Part shown: in pieces, positions 55,664 to 64,000 of the stretch
Position numbering within the stretch: the first letter of the stretch is position 1
Layout of the letters: the number at the start of each line of letters is the position of its first letter
Source of the DNA: Cladopsammia gracilis
Taxonomy: Eukaryota; Cnidaria; Anthozoa; Scleractinia; Dendrophylliidae
Direction: 5' to 3'
DNA length: 64,000 nt
NCBI GenBank assembly: GCA_022457155.1
Contig: JAJGOT010000470.1
Location: forward strand, 429,001 to 493,000
The notes under the pieces: generated by a model
Seen by the model: only the letters and a program-made list of their open reading frames with translations
The model's database searches: none
What the model was told of the DNA's origin: nothing
Translations under genes and position numbers: made by a program

Positions 55664-56390
55664 TCCTTTCACGCAGATATTGTCGCAACAAGATTCGCCG
55701 TTTGAACTGTGACTGTAACTGCAAACACTGCTTCAACATTTTTCACAGAACATTCCATATCGGTCTCACAGTATAGTCCAAACAACTTGATCTCTTCACA
55801 CACACAAAGTCGCAACAACTTTCTCCGATAGCCAACAGTCCATATAGTTCCCATAATGCATCCTAATCGCCCAGTATAAAAACTGAGGACTGCGGACTGG
55901 GGTATAAAACGCGGCGGACTGCGGACTTCATACTCGGTATAAGATATCCTATTGCCCATGATTTTATACCGTATTTTACACCCACTCCGCGTTTTATATG
56001 TAGTCCGTGATTCTCAGTCCTATTTTTATTCCCTAGTCCATATTTTGTATCGAATCCACAGTGCGTAGTCCAGTCCTCATTTTGTACTCTAGTCCATGTT
56101 GTACCCAGTCCGTAGTGCGCATTCCACAGTCAGCAGTCCGCGTTCTATACCCTAGACCATATTTTGTATCCAGTCCGTAGTCCGCAGTCCGTGCTTTATA
56201 CTGACCGCATCCCAATCGACGTAATGTCTTGGTACAAGCTGTAACCCATTTCACCGCTATAACAATCTTCATTGCAGTCACATTAGTGTCCCAAACAATT
56301 TGACCCGTCGATGCAATCACCATAACAGCAAACTTGATTCATGTCACAGTCTGTGCACCGACTATCACTCACAGCAAACAAGTAAGGACG
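55664..56390 (-). pseudogene. Cysteine-rich repeat protein, decayed
   Basis: Minus-strand frames give CTDCDMNQVCCYGDCIDG and SNCLG, a stop, and CDCNEDCYSGE (about 56390-56240), and further down ESCCDFVCVKRSSCL (about 55830-55770) and GESCCDNICVKG (about 55715-55672). This is a repeated CC-x-x-x-C-[IV]-x-G-S-x-C pattern of extracellular Cys-rich domains. Frameshifts, stops and a repeat-filled gap (55880-56215, agtccgcagtcc words) show decay. The LINE tail cuts its 3' end. Confidence 0.5.
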
Positions 56391-56409
56391 AAGCAGCAAT
56401 TGCCAGCGA

Positions 56410-56696
56410 TAGAGCAGTTTTCAATTGAGTATCGAAAGTAATTACACAATTGCTTTGGTTTTGCATTGCTACGCTTTGTGATTGGCTAAAAAATCTCGCA
56501 CCACTTTCTCGACCAATCAGAAGTAAAACGAAAACCAATCGTGACTTGCTCGCACGCGTTTTCCCGCGCTTGGCGCCGGCGACATGTAATTCCTTCGAGC
56601 TCTGATTGGTCTATTGGATTGTTTACGACTGCTGTGATTGGTCAGAGTAATTACTTTGGTTTTGGTTTTACGACACTCAATTGAAAACTGCTCTAT
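56410..56696. mobile_element. MITE
   Basis: The ends gatagagcagttttcaattg are exact inverses. 287 bp, no ORF, with several 'tgattgg' boxes (CCAAT inverse) inside. Confidence 0.7.
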
Positions 56697-56699
56697 CAC

Positions 56700-58086
56700 G
56701 AGTTTAGTGGAAAGGAGAAAAGCGCTACAAACTGTGAATTTAGCCATTCTATCAGATATTCAATGCAAGTCTCGGCCTGTTGTGGTGTCGACCTCGTGGT
56801 GTTGCTATGATTTATTTTCATGTTGTAATTACATAAAATTTGTATCATAGTTTTCCTTTCTACACTTGATAAGCATATCATATTATCTGTGATTCATTTA
56901 TTTTGCAACTGACGAATGGTGTATTACATGTGAAACATGTTTTCTCAATTTAAATATGACGATGTCTTTTAAAGGAAACCTATCCAAGGTTCACAAGTAA
57001 CAAAAAGAATACTCTATGTAAGGACTGAGCACCTCAAAAACCATACCCTATCCCGCGGCACATACCTGTATAGCTTACGGTAGAGTCTACAGAAGGAGGT
57101 CGGACACTTATTGAGAATTATATAACGTAATGCATATGTTGTGTGTTCCCTCCCCCCTTAGAAAATCTAAATATAATAACAAAGTAAACAGAGAAACCAC
57201 GTATCTCTTTCTGTTGTTTTATTTAACATATTAGAAGATAAACAGCATTGCCCTATATGAAGCCGTGCACTATACTGTACCGTATGCAACAATAAACGTG
57301 GTCATTCGTACGAAGGTTTACAATCACAGTTAGTGTATAACGGTTTACTTCCGTTGCACTCTATCACTGCTACAAAGACATTACCAGCTATAGTGACTAT
57401 AGTCAAAGCGAAGTTTAAATGTTCTTTTCTTTAATATAAGGAGATACAAATTACAATCAAAAATAATATCCTGCTAAAACAAAGAACCCCCATCACGTTC
57501 ATCGATCTCATCACGTCATTTCGTAATATTGTACACTAGTTTCAGTTGTTTGAGTTATTTTTGCCATAAGGCACTCAAGAAATTGTTCAAATTAGTAGTT
57601 GTGAATGTTTTGCTGTATTTTGATTATAACTCATTGATATAATACCTAATTAGTAATTTGTTCTAAATAAGTCATGTTATTTTAATTCGTAATCTTGCGA
57701 TCTGTTTAAAGATTTGTTAAAAAAGGGAAAAGAGAAAAATTAATGATCACATGATTGAACAAAAAAGGCGCGAAATTTTCGCATTGTCGCGGTCGCAGTG
57801 TTTCCTTGCAAAGATGAATGAAAGCTGGTTCAAAGTTCAACCGCTCGTCAAGGAGTGAATGAAAGAGCACAATTTTCGGAAAATGCCTTTTATAGCGGAG
57901 CTCTCGCGGGTCAATGCTTGACCAAAATTCCATTAAAAACGGCAACATAAGAGACACGAAAATTTCACACATTGTTTACATCAAGGCTATGAAAAAGGCG
58001 GGAAAGTACGGGCGACCAATAGGTTTTCGCGCCAAAAATTCGCCCTGGTTGTGCAATAATAATGTTTTCTATTCATCACTAAATCA
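56700..58086. other. No gene recognised
   Basis: Contains a partial arm of the 37873-38220 MITE family at 57089-57125 (ggaggtcggacac-ttattga). An open frame of 88 codons at 57972-57706 (minus) shows no domain. Confidence 0.4.
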
Positions 58087-58275
58087 ATAGGCCATTTGCA
58101 CGATGACGTCATTTGACAACTACTACCAGAATCCTTCAGTTTTTTGTTTTGTAGTGCAAATTAGGGCTATTGTTATTTAAACCGCACTGGGATTACAAAA
58201 TTTAAATAAGAAAGGAAAAACGAAATGAATTCTGGTAGTAGTAGTCAAATGACGTCATCGTGCAAATGGCCTATT
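58087..58275. mobile_element. MITE with TGACGTCA in both arms
   Basis: Arms ataggccatttgcacgatga and its inverse, extending through cgtcatttgac, are near exact (58087-58118 and 58243-58275). Both carry the same ATF/CRE-like octamer that is repeated in the Polinton ends 300 bp away. Confidence 0.7.
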
Positions 58276-58549
58276 CATTTTAACTAGCAAATAATATATA
58301 GTTCTTAATCGCTACAATAATCGCGAAAAGCCTTTTAAATAGGTAGATTTAAACAATCCTTTCTACAAATAGAAACGTCATTCTAAATATTTATCCCATA
58401 TTAAGCAAAGGAAAAGCAGAGAGAAAACATTATTGGCGACAAGAAACCATGAAGAAACAAGTTTATGAACGTATTAAAGCTGATTTAGCGATAAGCGGTG
58501 CACTTGCAGAAACCAGCTTAATAATAAGATAAAAATACTGCAAAAGGAT

Positions 58550-59550
58550 AGTAGTAGGAAAATGGGGGTTCACAATCAGGGGAGGAGGGGAGTGGGTGAC
58601 GTCATGATCCCTAGAGGTGACGTCATGGGTTAAAAATAGGTAGAGATGACATCATAATCTATTTTAGGTCAATGGGGAGTGATGACATCATATTATAAAT
58701 TGTATGTTCACGCCCGGGATCGGGGATTAGCTGACGTCATGATTCCTAGGCGCCACGGGATCGGGGATTAGCTGACGTCATGATCCCTAGAGGTGAGGTC
58801 ATGGGTTAAAAATAGGTAGAGGTGACATCATAATCTATTTTAAGTCAATGAGGAGTCGAAGATAAATGACATCATAATTTATTTTAACTGAATGGGGAGT
58901 CGGGAATAAATGACATCATAATCTATTTTTAACTCAAGAGTCACACTGGAGTAGAATGACGTAATGTGATTAATTTTAGATTGTTGATTTAATAATTTTA
59001 ATGGTTATAAATTCAAGGGGATGCTCTATGAAAAGTTCAAATGGTAGTGATCTCGAAGCTAATATGGGTATTACTCTCTCTTTTCTTCGAATCCGGTTTG
59101 ATCGATTTCGCTTTTTAGCAAGAAGTATAAGTTTTACTTCGAGTGAACTATTGTTTTTGTAACCACTAGACCATCAAAGCTGTGGACATTATAACCGAAT
59201 AAAACTAATTAGAGGTTTCCGAAACATTCAAGTTTAGAAGCAATAAAATTGCACAGGATAAAAAACTGCTTCTTATTGGTATTTACCGCCGTTTTAGCTG
59301 CCACATCACCAGACTCTATGTCGATTTTCAGTTTGCAAGCCATCACCCACTTTAAGTTTTAAAACATGACTTTACCAGATCACCTTCAAAGTTCAAACTT
59401 TTAATTATGCGAACTTACACTAAACTAAATTTGCATGGAAAATTAGCACCTCGGAAAAATAAACAAAGCAACCAATTACATGCGCGCGCTAAAACAATAA
59501 AACCACACTTTATTAAGTTCAAACTATATTTATTGATAACAAACAATTTC
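58550..59550. repeat. Mini-Polinton left terminal inverted repeat
   Basis: 1001 bp, the inverse of 62685-63685; the one mismatch I found is aactcaagagt against aactcgagagt. The outer half has direct duplications of a block with tgatccctagagg and taaaaataggtag, and four TGACGTCA octamers (58597, 58618, 58732, 58773) plus tgacatca variants. The inner half has the 5' part of a tRNA-His (about 59160-59181) and AATAAA signals for the ATPase gene. Confidence 0.9.
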
Positions 59551-59661
59551 ATAATTATACAGACAATTTAAAAGCTTAGTTGGAAAGGAACAGAGTTGAT
59601 TTATTCTTTTTCATCGGGTTTATACAAAGTACTCTTTGATTCCCTTAGTTTTCAGGTGAAA

Positions 59662-61008
59662 TTAATCCTCTTGATTCTTAGAATGCTTGTAAGGTGCAGC
59701 TCTAAATCTGTAACGCCGCGATCGCCTTTTAGGTTTATCATCACCAACATCTAAGTAATTTACTAATTGGATTCGAGGTCGTTTTCGCTTTGGTGCTGGC
59801 GAGGGTGTTTGTACTGTGGGGGGAGGGGTCAAGACGGCTGGATTTAAAGGTAGTGGCGTTACTGCAGAAGTTTCTTGTATAGTGGGCGCTGGAGAGGGTG
59901 TCGCGATAAATGGATTTAAGGGTGTAGAGGTTGTCACCGCTGTTACTGCTGTGGGTTCTTGCATAATGGTGGGTAAATTATTTTTCGGATGACTTGCAAA
60001 ACTCCTTTTCATTTCATCAGACTGTTGAGGTCTTCCATTCAATTGATGTTTAAACGTCAGATATCTGTTTTGCAGCTCAAGGTACTGTTTGGCTTTTTCA
60101 TTTTCCCCAAGGTCTGTACGGGAGAGAATGCTGTCCATTCTGTCCTGTAGTCCCTGCATGGCTAAGAGAACTGGAGCTGTCGAAAGGTTCTGTTGTCTGA
60201 GATACTTTAGTAGCTCCTGAGAAATATTGTCTTGTACCCCTGTTTGATTAAATTGTTCTTCACCGGGTAGTACATTCGTTCGCAGTCTACAATTATCTTG
60301 TGTGGTTGTTTTTAAATCCACCAGGAGATAACCAAAGGGTCTTCGTACAGCCTCTTCGTACTGGTTTATAAAGAAAGCCGTTTGCCCAGGATACATTTGC
60401 TTTGCTAGAGTCAAAATTTGCAGTTTGTCTCTGGGATTCTTGAAAAGGACCAAGTAGTGACTGTTTAAACTGATACTTCGGCTTTCCTTCCCCTGATGAA
60501 ATAGATTCTGTACGATATAAATGACACTCAGGTTGCGGTGATGAGAACCTCGTGTAAAAAGGTTTACTATTCGCTTGTCTTTGCCAGCGTCAATCATTTG
60601 ATCGTCAAAGACGATTAAGTTCCGTTTGTTGACATCGAAATAAGAATCGTGTTCCAACGCAGGAGGAATGCCCTTGACAAATTCAATTTGTGGTATTGTG
60701 ACTAGCATTTGTATGTACGCGGGCTGCCATTGGGAATAACACCAGACAATCCTCTCGGGTGGTGGATTTATCACGTCTGAGGCCTGTTGTAACAGTGATT
60801 GAACCCAAAACGTTTTCCCCGAACCGGTCATCCCTGCAACCATACAAGTAAAAGGGTGCTCGAAGTGAAACCGCTGACACTTTTGCGTAGAAATCGGCAT
60901 TGCTTTAAATGGAGTGAAAGTCGGACTGGTGTGTTTGTTGGTCATGTGTCTTTGCATACTATCTTTCCTGCTAAATGTCTTCTCACAAACGGGACAGGAC
61001 AAATTCAT
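59662..61008 (-). CDS. Packaging-type FtsK/HerA ATPase with N-terminal C2H2 finger
   Basis: 448 codons. A C2H2 finger (CPVCEKTFSRKDSMQRHMTNKH region, residues 5-26) precedes a P-loop ATPase: Walker A GMTGSGKT at about 59-66, Walker B LIVFDDQ at about 131-137, and a sensor-like SVIYIVQNLF at 161-170. This type of ATPase pumps DNA into the capsids of Polintons, adintoviruses and related viruses. From about residue 235 a C-terminal extension follows: helical QELLKYLRQQN and LQDRMDSILSRTDL, a Pro/Thr-rich linker, and a basic tail with KRKRPR and KPKRRSRRYR, probably for nuclear entry or DNA binding. The frame is intact. Transcription runs from the (CCA)n region into the left inverted repeat, where the AATAAA signals lie. 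Confidence 0.85.
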   Translation of the reverse strand: MNLSCPVCEKTFSRKDSMQRHMTNKHTSPTFTPFKAMPISTQKCQRFHFEHPFTCMVAGMTGSGKTFWVQSLLQQASDVINPPPERIVWCYSQWQPAYIQMLVTIPQIEFVKGIPPALEHDSYFDVNKRNLIVFDDQMIDAGKDKRIVNLFTRGSHHRNLSVIYIVQNLFHQGKESRSISLNSHYLVLFKNPRDKLQILTLAKQMYPGQTAFFINQYEEAVRRPFGYLLVDLKTTTQDNCRLRTNVLPGEEQFNQTGVQDNISQELLKYLRQQNLSTAPVLLAMQGLQDRMDSILSRTDLGENEKAKQYLELQNRYLTFKHQLNGRPQQSDEMKRSFASHPKNNLPTIMQEPTAVTAVTTSTPLNPFIATPSPAPTIQETSAVTPLPLNPAVLTPPPTVQTPSPAPKRKRPRIQLVNYLDVGDDKPKRRSRRYRFRAAPYKHSKNQED

Positions 61009-61089
61009 GTCAACTCAATGAAAGCTCAATGTGAACTGAGAAAGAGACGAATGTTGCTCACTTAAAAAGGCTAGTTCCTCCTCAATTCT

Positions 61090-61370
61090 ATTGTTTTCAC
61101 CACCACCACCACCACAATTCTATTGATTTCACCACCACCACCACCACCACCACCACCACCACCACCACCACCATCACCACCACCACATTTCTATTGTTTT
61201 CACCACCACCACCACCACCACCACCACCACAATTCTATTGTTTTCACCACCACCACCACCACAATTCTTTTGTTTTCACCACCACCACCACCACCACAAT
61301 TCTCCTCCACCACCACCACCACAATTCTCCACCACCACCACCACCGCCACCACCACAATTCTATTGTTTT
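61090..61370. promoter_or_regulatory. (CCA)n-rich divergent promoter region
   Basis: Blocks of caccaccacc alternate at least six times with 'caattctattgttttcacc', so both the triplet runs and the spacer are repeated. The block lies between the ATPase start (minus) and the small gene start (plus, 61429), the only place for the promoters of both. Open frames through it (His/Pro/Thr runs) are artefacts. Purine/pyrimidine asymmetry may favour triplex or other non-B structures. Confidence 0.65.
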
Positions 61371-61428
61371 TTCCTTCTATTCCACGATAAAAGACAGTTA
61401 CTCACTATTCTTAGCTCATTCTATAGTT

Positions 61429-61755
61429 ATGTCTCAAGTAGTAAAGAACAATTGGGGTTTTCTACAGCTCTTAGCTAATGGCCCCGATCATCAACGCCAA
61501 TTTCTCTTAAGGACAGCTTCTCCACAACAGGTTCACGCCTTGTTACATATTCTTTATAATGTTCTTAAGGAAAACATTCCCTGTCCTGAAACAAATAAGC
61601 GTGTTTTGCTCCAACATAAGGATGTTCTTATTAATCTGGCCGAGCAAAACGTTCCTTACAAGACAAAGAAGCAAATACTTGTACAAGAGGGTGGTGGCTT
61701 TATACAAGACTTATTAGCCCCCGTTGTTACAAGCTTGGGCGTTTTGATGCTATAA
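61429..61755 (+). CDS. Small virus-core-like protein (MELD-virus type)
   Basis: 108 residues from ATG at 61429; the longer frame upstream is (CCA)n-encoded. NNWGFLQLL at the start, a helical middle (QVHALLHILYNVLK) and a Lys-rich segment (YKTKKQILVQ) precede a C-terminal Gly-rich hydrophobic end (GGGFIQDLLAPVV). I recall small proteins ending in a GGF..LLAP-like hydrophobic tail next to Polinton/adintovirus-like gene sets in invertebrate genomes. They may be minor core or membrane-active virion proteins, but that role is inference. Confidence 0.6.
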   Translation: MSQVVKNNWGFLQLLANGPDHQRQFLLRTASPQQVHALLHILYNVLKENIPCPETNKRVLLQHKDVLINLAEQNVPYKTKKQILVQEGGGFIQDLLAPVVTSLGVLML

Positions 61756-61817
61756 AAGAAACTTTACATCATTGCACTGATCATTTGAAGCTTGTCTTTT
61801 AACGAGTCCGGATCGAT

Positions 61818-62705
61818 ATGAAGAGAAAAGTAGACTGGGATGAAGAAGAAATAGAGAGCGGTATGGAGGACACTATAACCTCCGATGAGGACAACGATGA
61901 CGAGGAAGACAACGAGGAGCCAAGAATTAAAGATGTTTTAGGCAATCTTTCCAAAGCGGTGTCAAAAGAACGTGCTTCTGATTTGTTGCATAGCATGGCC
62001 GCTTCCAAAGATATCCTGTTTTGGGCACCTAGAGGCCAATTACTCCGAAATCAGCGCATAATACCCGTGACAAACATCGCAGAGCTGGTTGAGTATGTGC
62101 TACTTCCCCATAACGATGATGTAGCCCGACCCCGTGCGCTTAATACCTTTTTAGATGGACTCGCAGAGTTGGGAATTGATAAGCGTTTAATCAAGAATAA
62201 AAAACTGTTAAGCGATCTTTTAGAGAAAGAAAAGATCTATCAAGAACAAAAAGAATCCGACAACGAGACATATGAAGGAGATTCAACCGACAGCGAAGGA
62301 GAGGAAAGCGCTTCTGAGAACAGTCCGGCCGATGGGTCTGAAGAGAGCGACCAAGAAATTCAAATTGATGAAGAGGATGCAGGAAATTCAACCGACAACG
62401 AAGAAGAGGAAAGCGCTTCTGAAAGCGGGAAAATAATTCAGGCAAAAAGTCAAATTCCATGTCATCATTGCGAGAGTTCAAATGTGTATATAACCGGAGT
62501 CGTGAAATGTCCCAAATGCCTTTGGCATGATAATAAAAAGATTTGCCCTATATGCGAGCACAAGATTCCTTTGGACAAAACTAAACTCGTGAAAGAGACC
62601 TTTGCTCGTTGCGATGATTGCAGTGCGGTGAGACACAGAAAACCAAGGGAATCAAAGAGTACTTTGTATAAACCCGATGAAAAAGAAATTGTTTGTTATC
62701 AATAA
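61818..62705 (+). CDS. Acidic zinc-ribbon protein of the mini-Polinton
   Basis: 295 residues, 62 bp after the previous stop. An acidic N-terminus (Asp/Glu runs at about 5-37) leads into a folded part with ILFWAPRGQLLRNQRIIP and IAELVEYVLLPH, and ELGIDKRLIKNKKLLSDLL. A second acidic linker has two repeated blocks (NSTD/DSTD-EEESASES type). The C-terminus has cysteine pairs CHHC, CPKC, CPIC and CDDC, a pair of zinc ribbons. Such proteins recur in Polinton-like elements of invertebrates; a structural or transcription role is possible but unproven. The stop overlaps the AATAAA. Confidence 0.7.
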   Translation: MKRKVDWDEEEIESGMEDTITSDEDNDDEEDNEEPRIKDVLGNLSKAVSKERASDLLHSMAASKDILFWAPRGQLLRNQRIIPVTNIAELVEYVLLPHNDDVARPRALNTFLDGLAELGIDKRLIKNKKLLSDLLEKEKIYQEQKESDNETYEGDSTDSEGEESASENSPADGSEESDQEIQIDEEDAGNSTDNEEEESASESGKIIQAKSQIPCHHCESSNVYITGVVKCPKCLWHDNKKICPICEHKIPLDKTKLVKETFARCDDCSAVRHRKPRESKSTLYKPDEKEIVCYQ

Positions 62706-63685
62706 ATATAGTTTGAACTTAATAAAGTGTGGTTTTATTGTTTTAGCGCGCGCATGTAATTGGTTGCTTTGTTTATTTTTCCGAGGTGCTAATTTTCCAT
62801 GCAAATTTAGTTTAGTGTAAGTTCGCATAATTAAAAGTTTGAACTTTGAAGGTGATCTGGTAAAGTCATGTTTTAAAACTTAAAGTGGGTGATGGCTTGC
62901 AAACTGAAAATCGACATAGAGTCTGGTGATGTGGCAGCTAAAACGGCGGTAAATACCAATAAGAAGCAGTTTTTTATCCTGTGCAATTTTATTGCTTCTA
63001 AACTTGAATGTTTCGGAAACCTCTAATTAGTTTTATTCGGTTATAATGTCCACAGCTTTGATGGTCTAGTGGTTACAAAAACAATAGTTCACTCGAAGTA
63101 AAACTTATACTTCTTGCTAAAAAGCGAAATCGATCAAACCGGATTCGAAGAAAAGAGAGAGTAATACCCATATTAGCTTCGAGATCACTACCATTTGAAC
63201 TTTTCATAGAGCATCCCCTTGAATTTATAACCATTAAAATTATTAAATCAACAATCTAAAATTAATCACATTACGTCATTCTACTCCAGTGTGACTCTCG
63301 AGTTAAAAATAGATTATGATGTCATTTATTCCCGACTCCCCATTCAGTTAAAATAAATTATGATGTCATTTATCTTCGACTCCTCATTGACTTAAAATAG
63401 ATTATGATGTCACCTCTACCTATTTTTAACCCATGACCTCACCTCTAGGGATCATGACGTCAGCTAATCCCCGATCCCGTGGCGCCTAGGAATCATGACG
63501 TCAGCTAATCCCCGATCCCGGGCGTGAACATACAATTTATAATATGATGTCATCACTCCCCATTGACCTAAAATAGATTATGATGTCATCTCTACCTATT
63601 TTTAACCCATGACGTCACCTCTAGGGATCATGACGTCACCCACTCCCCTCCTCCCCTGATTGTGAACCCCCATTTTCCTACTACT
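62685..63685. repeat. Mini-Polinton right terminal inverted repeat
   Basis: Inverse of 58550-59550. Its inner edge lies inside the last codons of the zinc-ribbon gene, and the AATAAA at 62701-62706 and 62721-62726 provide polyadenylation. Beyond this edge the left side also keeps 48 bp of the gene's 3' coding sequence (59600-59656), after a 50-bp gap. Confidence 0.9.
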
Positions 63686-63691
63686 AAGGAT

Positions 63692-64000
63692 CGAAAAAAC
63701 GTTTTTACAGCAGGTAATAATAGAGTATCACTAGTTGAATAAATACAACAGCTAGCAATGCTCATTTCGGAACCGGACCGACTTGACAAAGACTCTCTTG
63801 CAAGCTACGAATTTTTTGCTTGTCGTCTGCTTCACAAAATGGATGTAAATGTAGAAATTAGTTCATGAACTGTTCATTGCCAGCTTTATCAAATTAAAAG
63901 TCGAAGAACGATTTTCGTTGCATGTTTCAAACAAATTCTGAAGCGATGCAAACTCAAGCCCATTGTAGATATTCATTACCCCATCTGGCGAATTTTTGGC
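63692..64000. other. No gene recognised
   Basis: Right flank of the mini-Polinton. No open frame or repeat boundary is visible before the window ends. Confidence 0.4.

Larger units (their letters stand above)
58550..63685. mobile_element. Complete mini-Polinton (5,136 bp) lacking polymerase, integrase and capsid genes
   Basis: 6-bp duplications aaggat at 58544-58549 and 63686-63691 bound an element whose ends (AGTAGTAGG...CCTACTACT) are inverse copies for 1001 bp. Polintons/Mavericks are known for 6-bp duplications and AG...CT-type ends. The genes are a packaging-ATPase gene on minus and two genes on plus, diverging from a (CCA)n-rich centre. PolB, retroviral-type integrase, adenain-type protease and capsid genes, usual in 15-25 kb Polintons, are absent, so mobility would need a helper. 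The near identity of the two ends (one mismatch seen) implies recent insertion. Confidence 0.85.

Noticed and set aside
59160..59181. Functional tRNA in the mini-Polinton ends
   Set aside because: Only the acceptor and D-arm part is present; anticodon and T-arm are missing.
61123..61430. N-terminal Pro/His/Thr-rich extension of the small Polinton ORF
   Set aside because: It is encoded by (CCA)n DNA in the promoter area. The ATG at 61429 gives a normal-sized small protein.

Overview
This is animal nuclear DNA, most likely from an anthozoan cnidarian (a stony coral or a relative). That is an inference from an AT-rich, intron-bearing, very repeat-dense sequence, metazoan domains (a secreted CUB protein), tRNA-derived SINEs, several LINE lineages, many short inverted-repeat (MITE-like) elements and a Polinton/Maverick-type virus-like element. 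I saw no bacterial operons, rRNA or CRISPR. Most long ORFs in the window are chance or repeat-derived.

Layout. 0-8.5 kb: TTAA-flanked piggyBac-like MITEs (one nested in another), a 190-bp identical direct repeat flanking a 46-bp minisatellite, and several foldback elements. 9.9-18 kb: a gene on the minus strand whose exons I could join in frame: a signal-peptide exon (17914-17848) and two exons (15836-15677, 11208-11042) that together encode one four-cysteine CUB domain. Its introns hold a 28-bp minisatellite, a TTAA-flanked 1.2-kb element 13 bp from a splice donor, and a Tc1/IS630-type element that keeps only the HTH exon of its transposase. 18-34 kb: mainly non-coding, with a divergent segmental duplication (20.04-22.73 kb against 31.85-34.15 kb), a LINE endonuclease remnant, tandem repeats split by MITEs, and a SINE with an amplified A-box. 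34-43 kb: a LINE reverse transcriptase split by a MULE-like foldback element with 9-bp target duplications, two copies of a dispersed repeat family that carries an exon-like piece, and a small secreted-peptide gene family. 43-56 kb: inverted-repeat arms, an intact tRNA-His, a fragment of the same Polinton-like family as the intact copy further right, L1-like and CR1-like LINE debris, a Ty3-like gag-protease remnant fused to RNase H, and a decayed cysteine-rich gene.

58.5-63.7 kb: the most striking object, a complete 5,136-bp mini-Polinton. It has 1001-bp, nearly identical terminal inverted repeats beginning AG and ending CT, a 6-bp target duplication (aaggat), and only three genes: a zinc-finger plus FtsK/HerA-type packaging ATPase (minus strand), and on the plus strand a small core-like protein and an acidic zinc-ribbon protein. 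DNA polymerase B, integrase, protease and capsid genes are absent. The two transcription units diverge from a (CCA)n-rich promoter and run into the two inverted repeats, which supply their polyadenylation signals. It looks like a recently mobile satellite that depends on helper functions from elsewhere. A related fragment at 44 kb carries an intact tRNA-His gene at the place where the intact element keeps only the 5' part of that tRNA.
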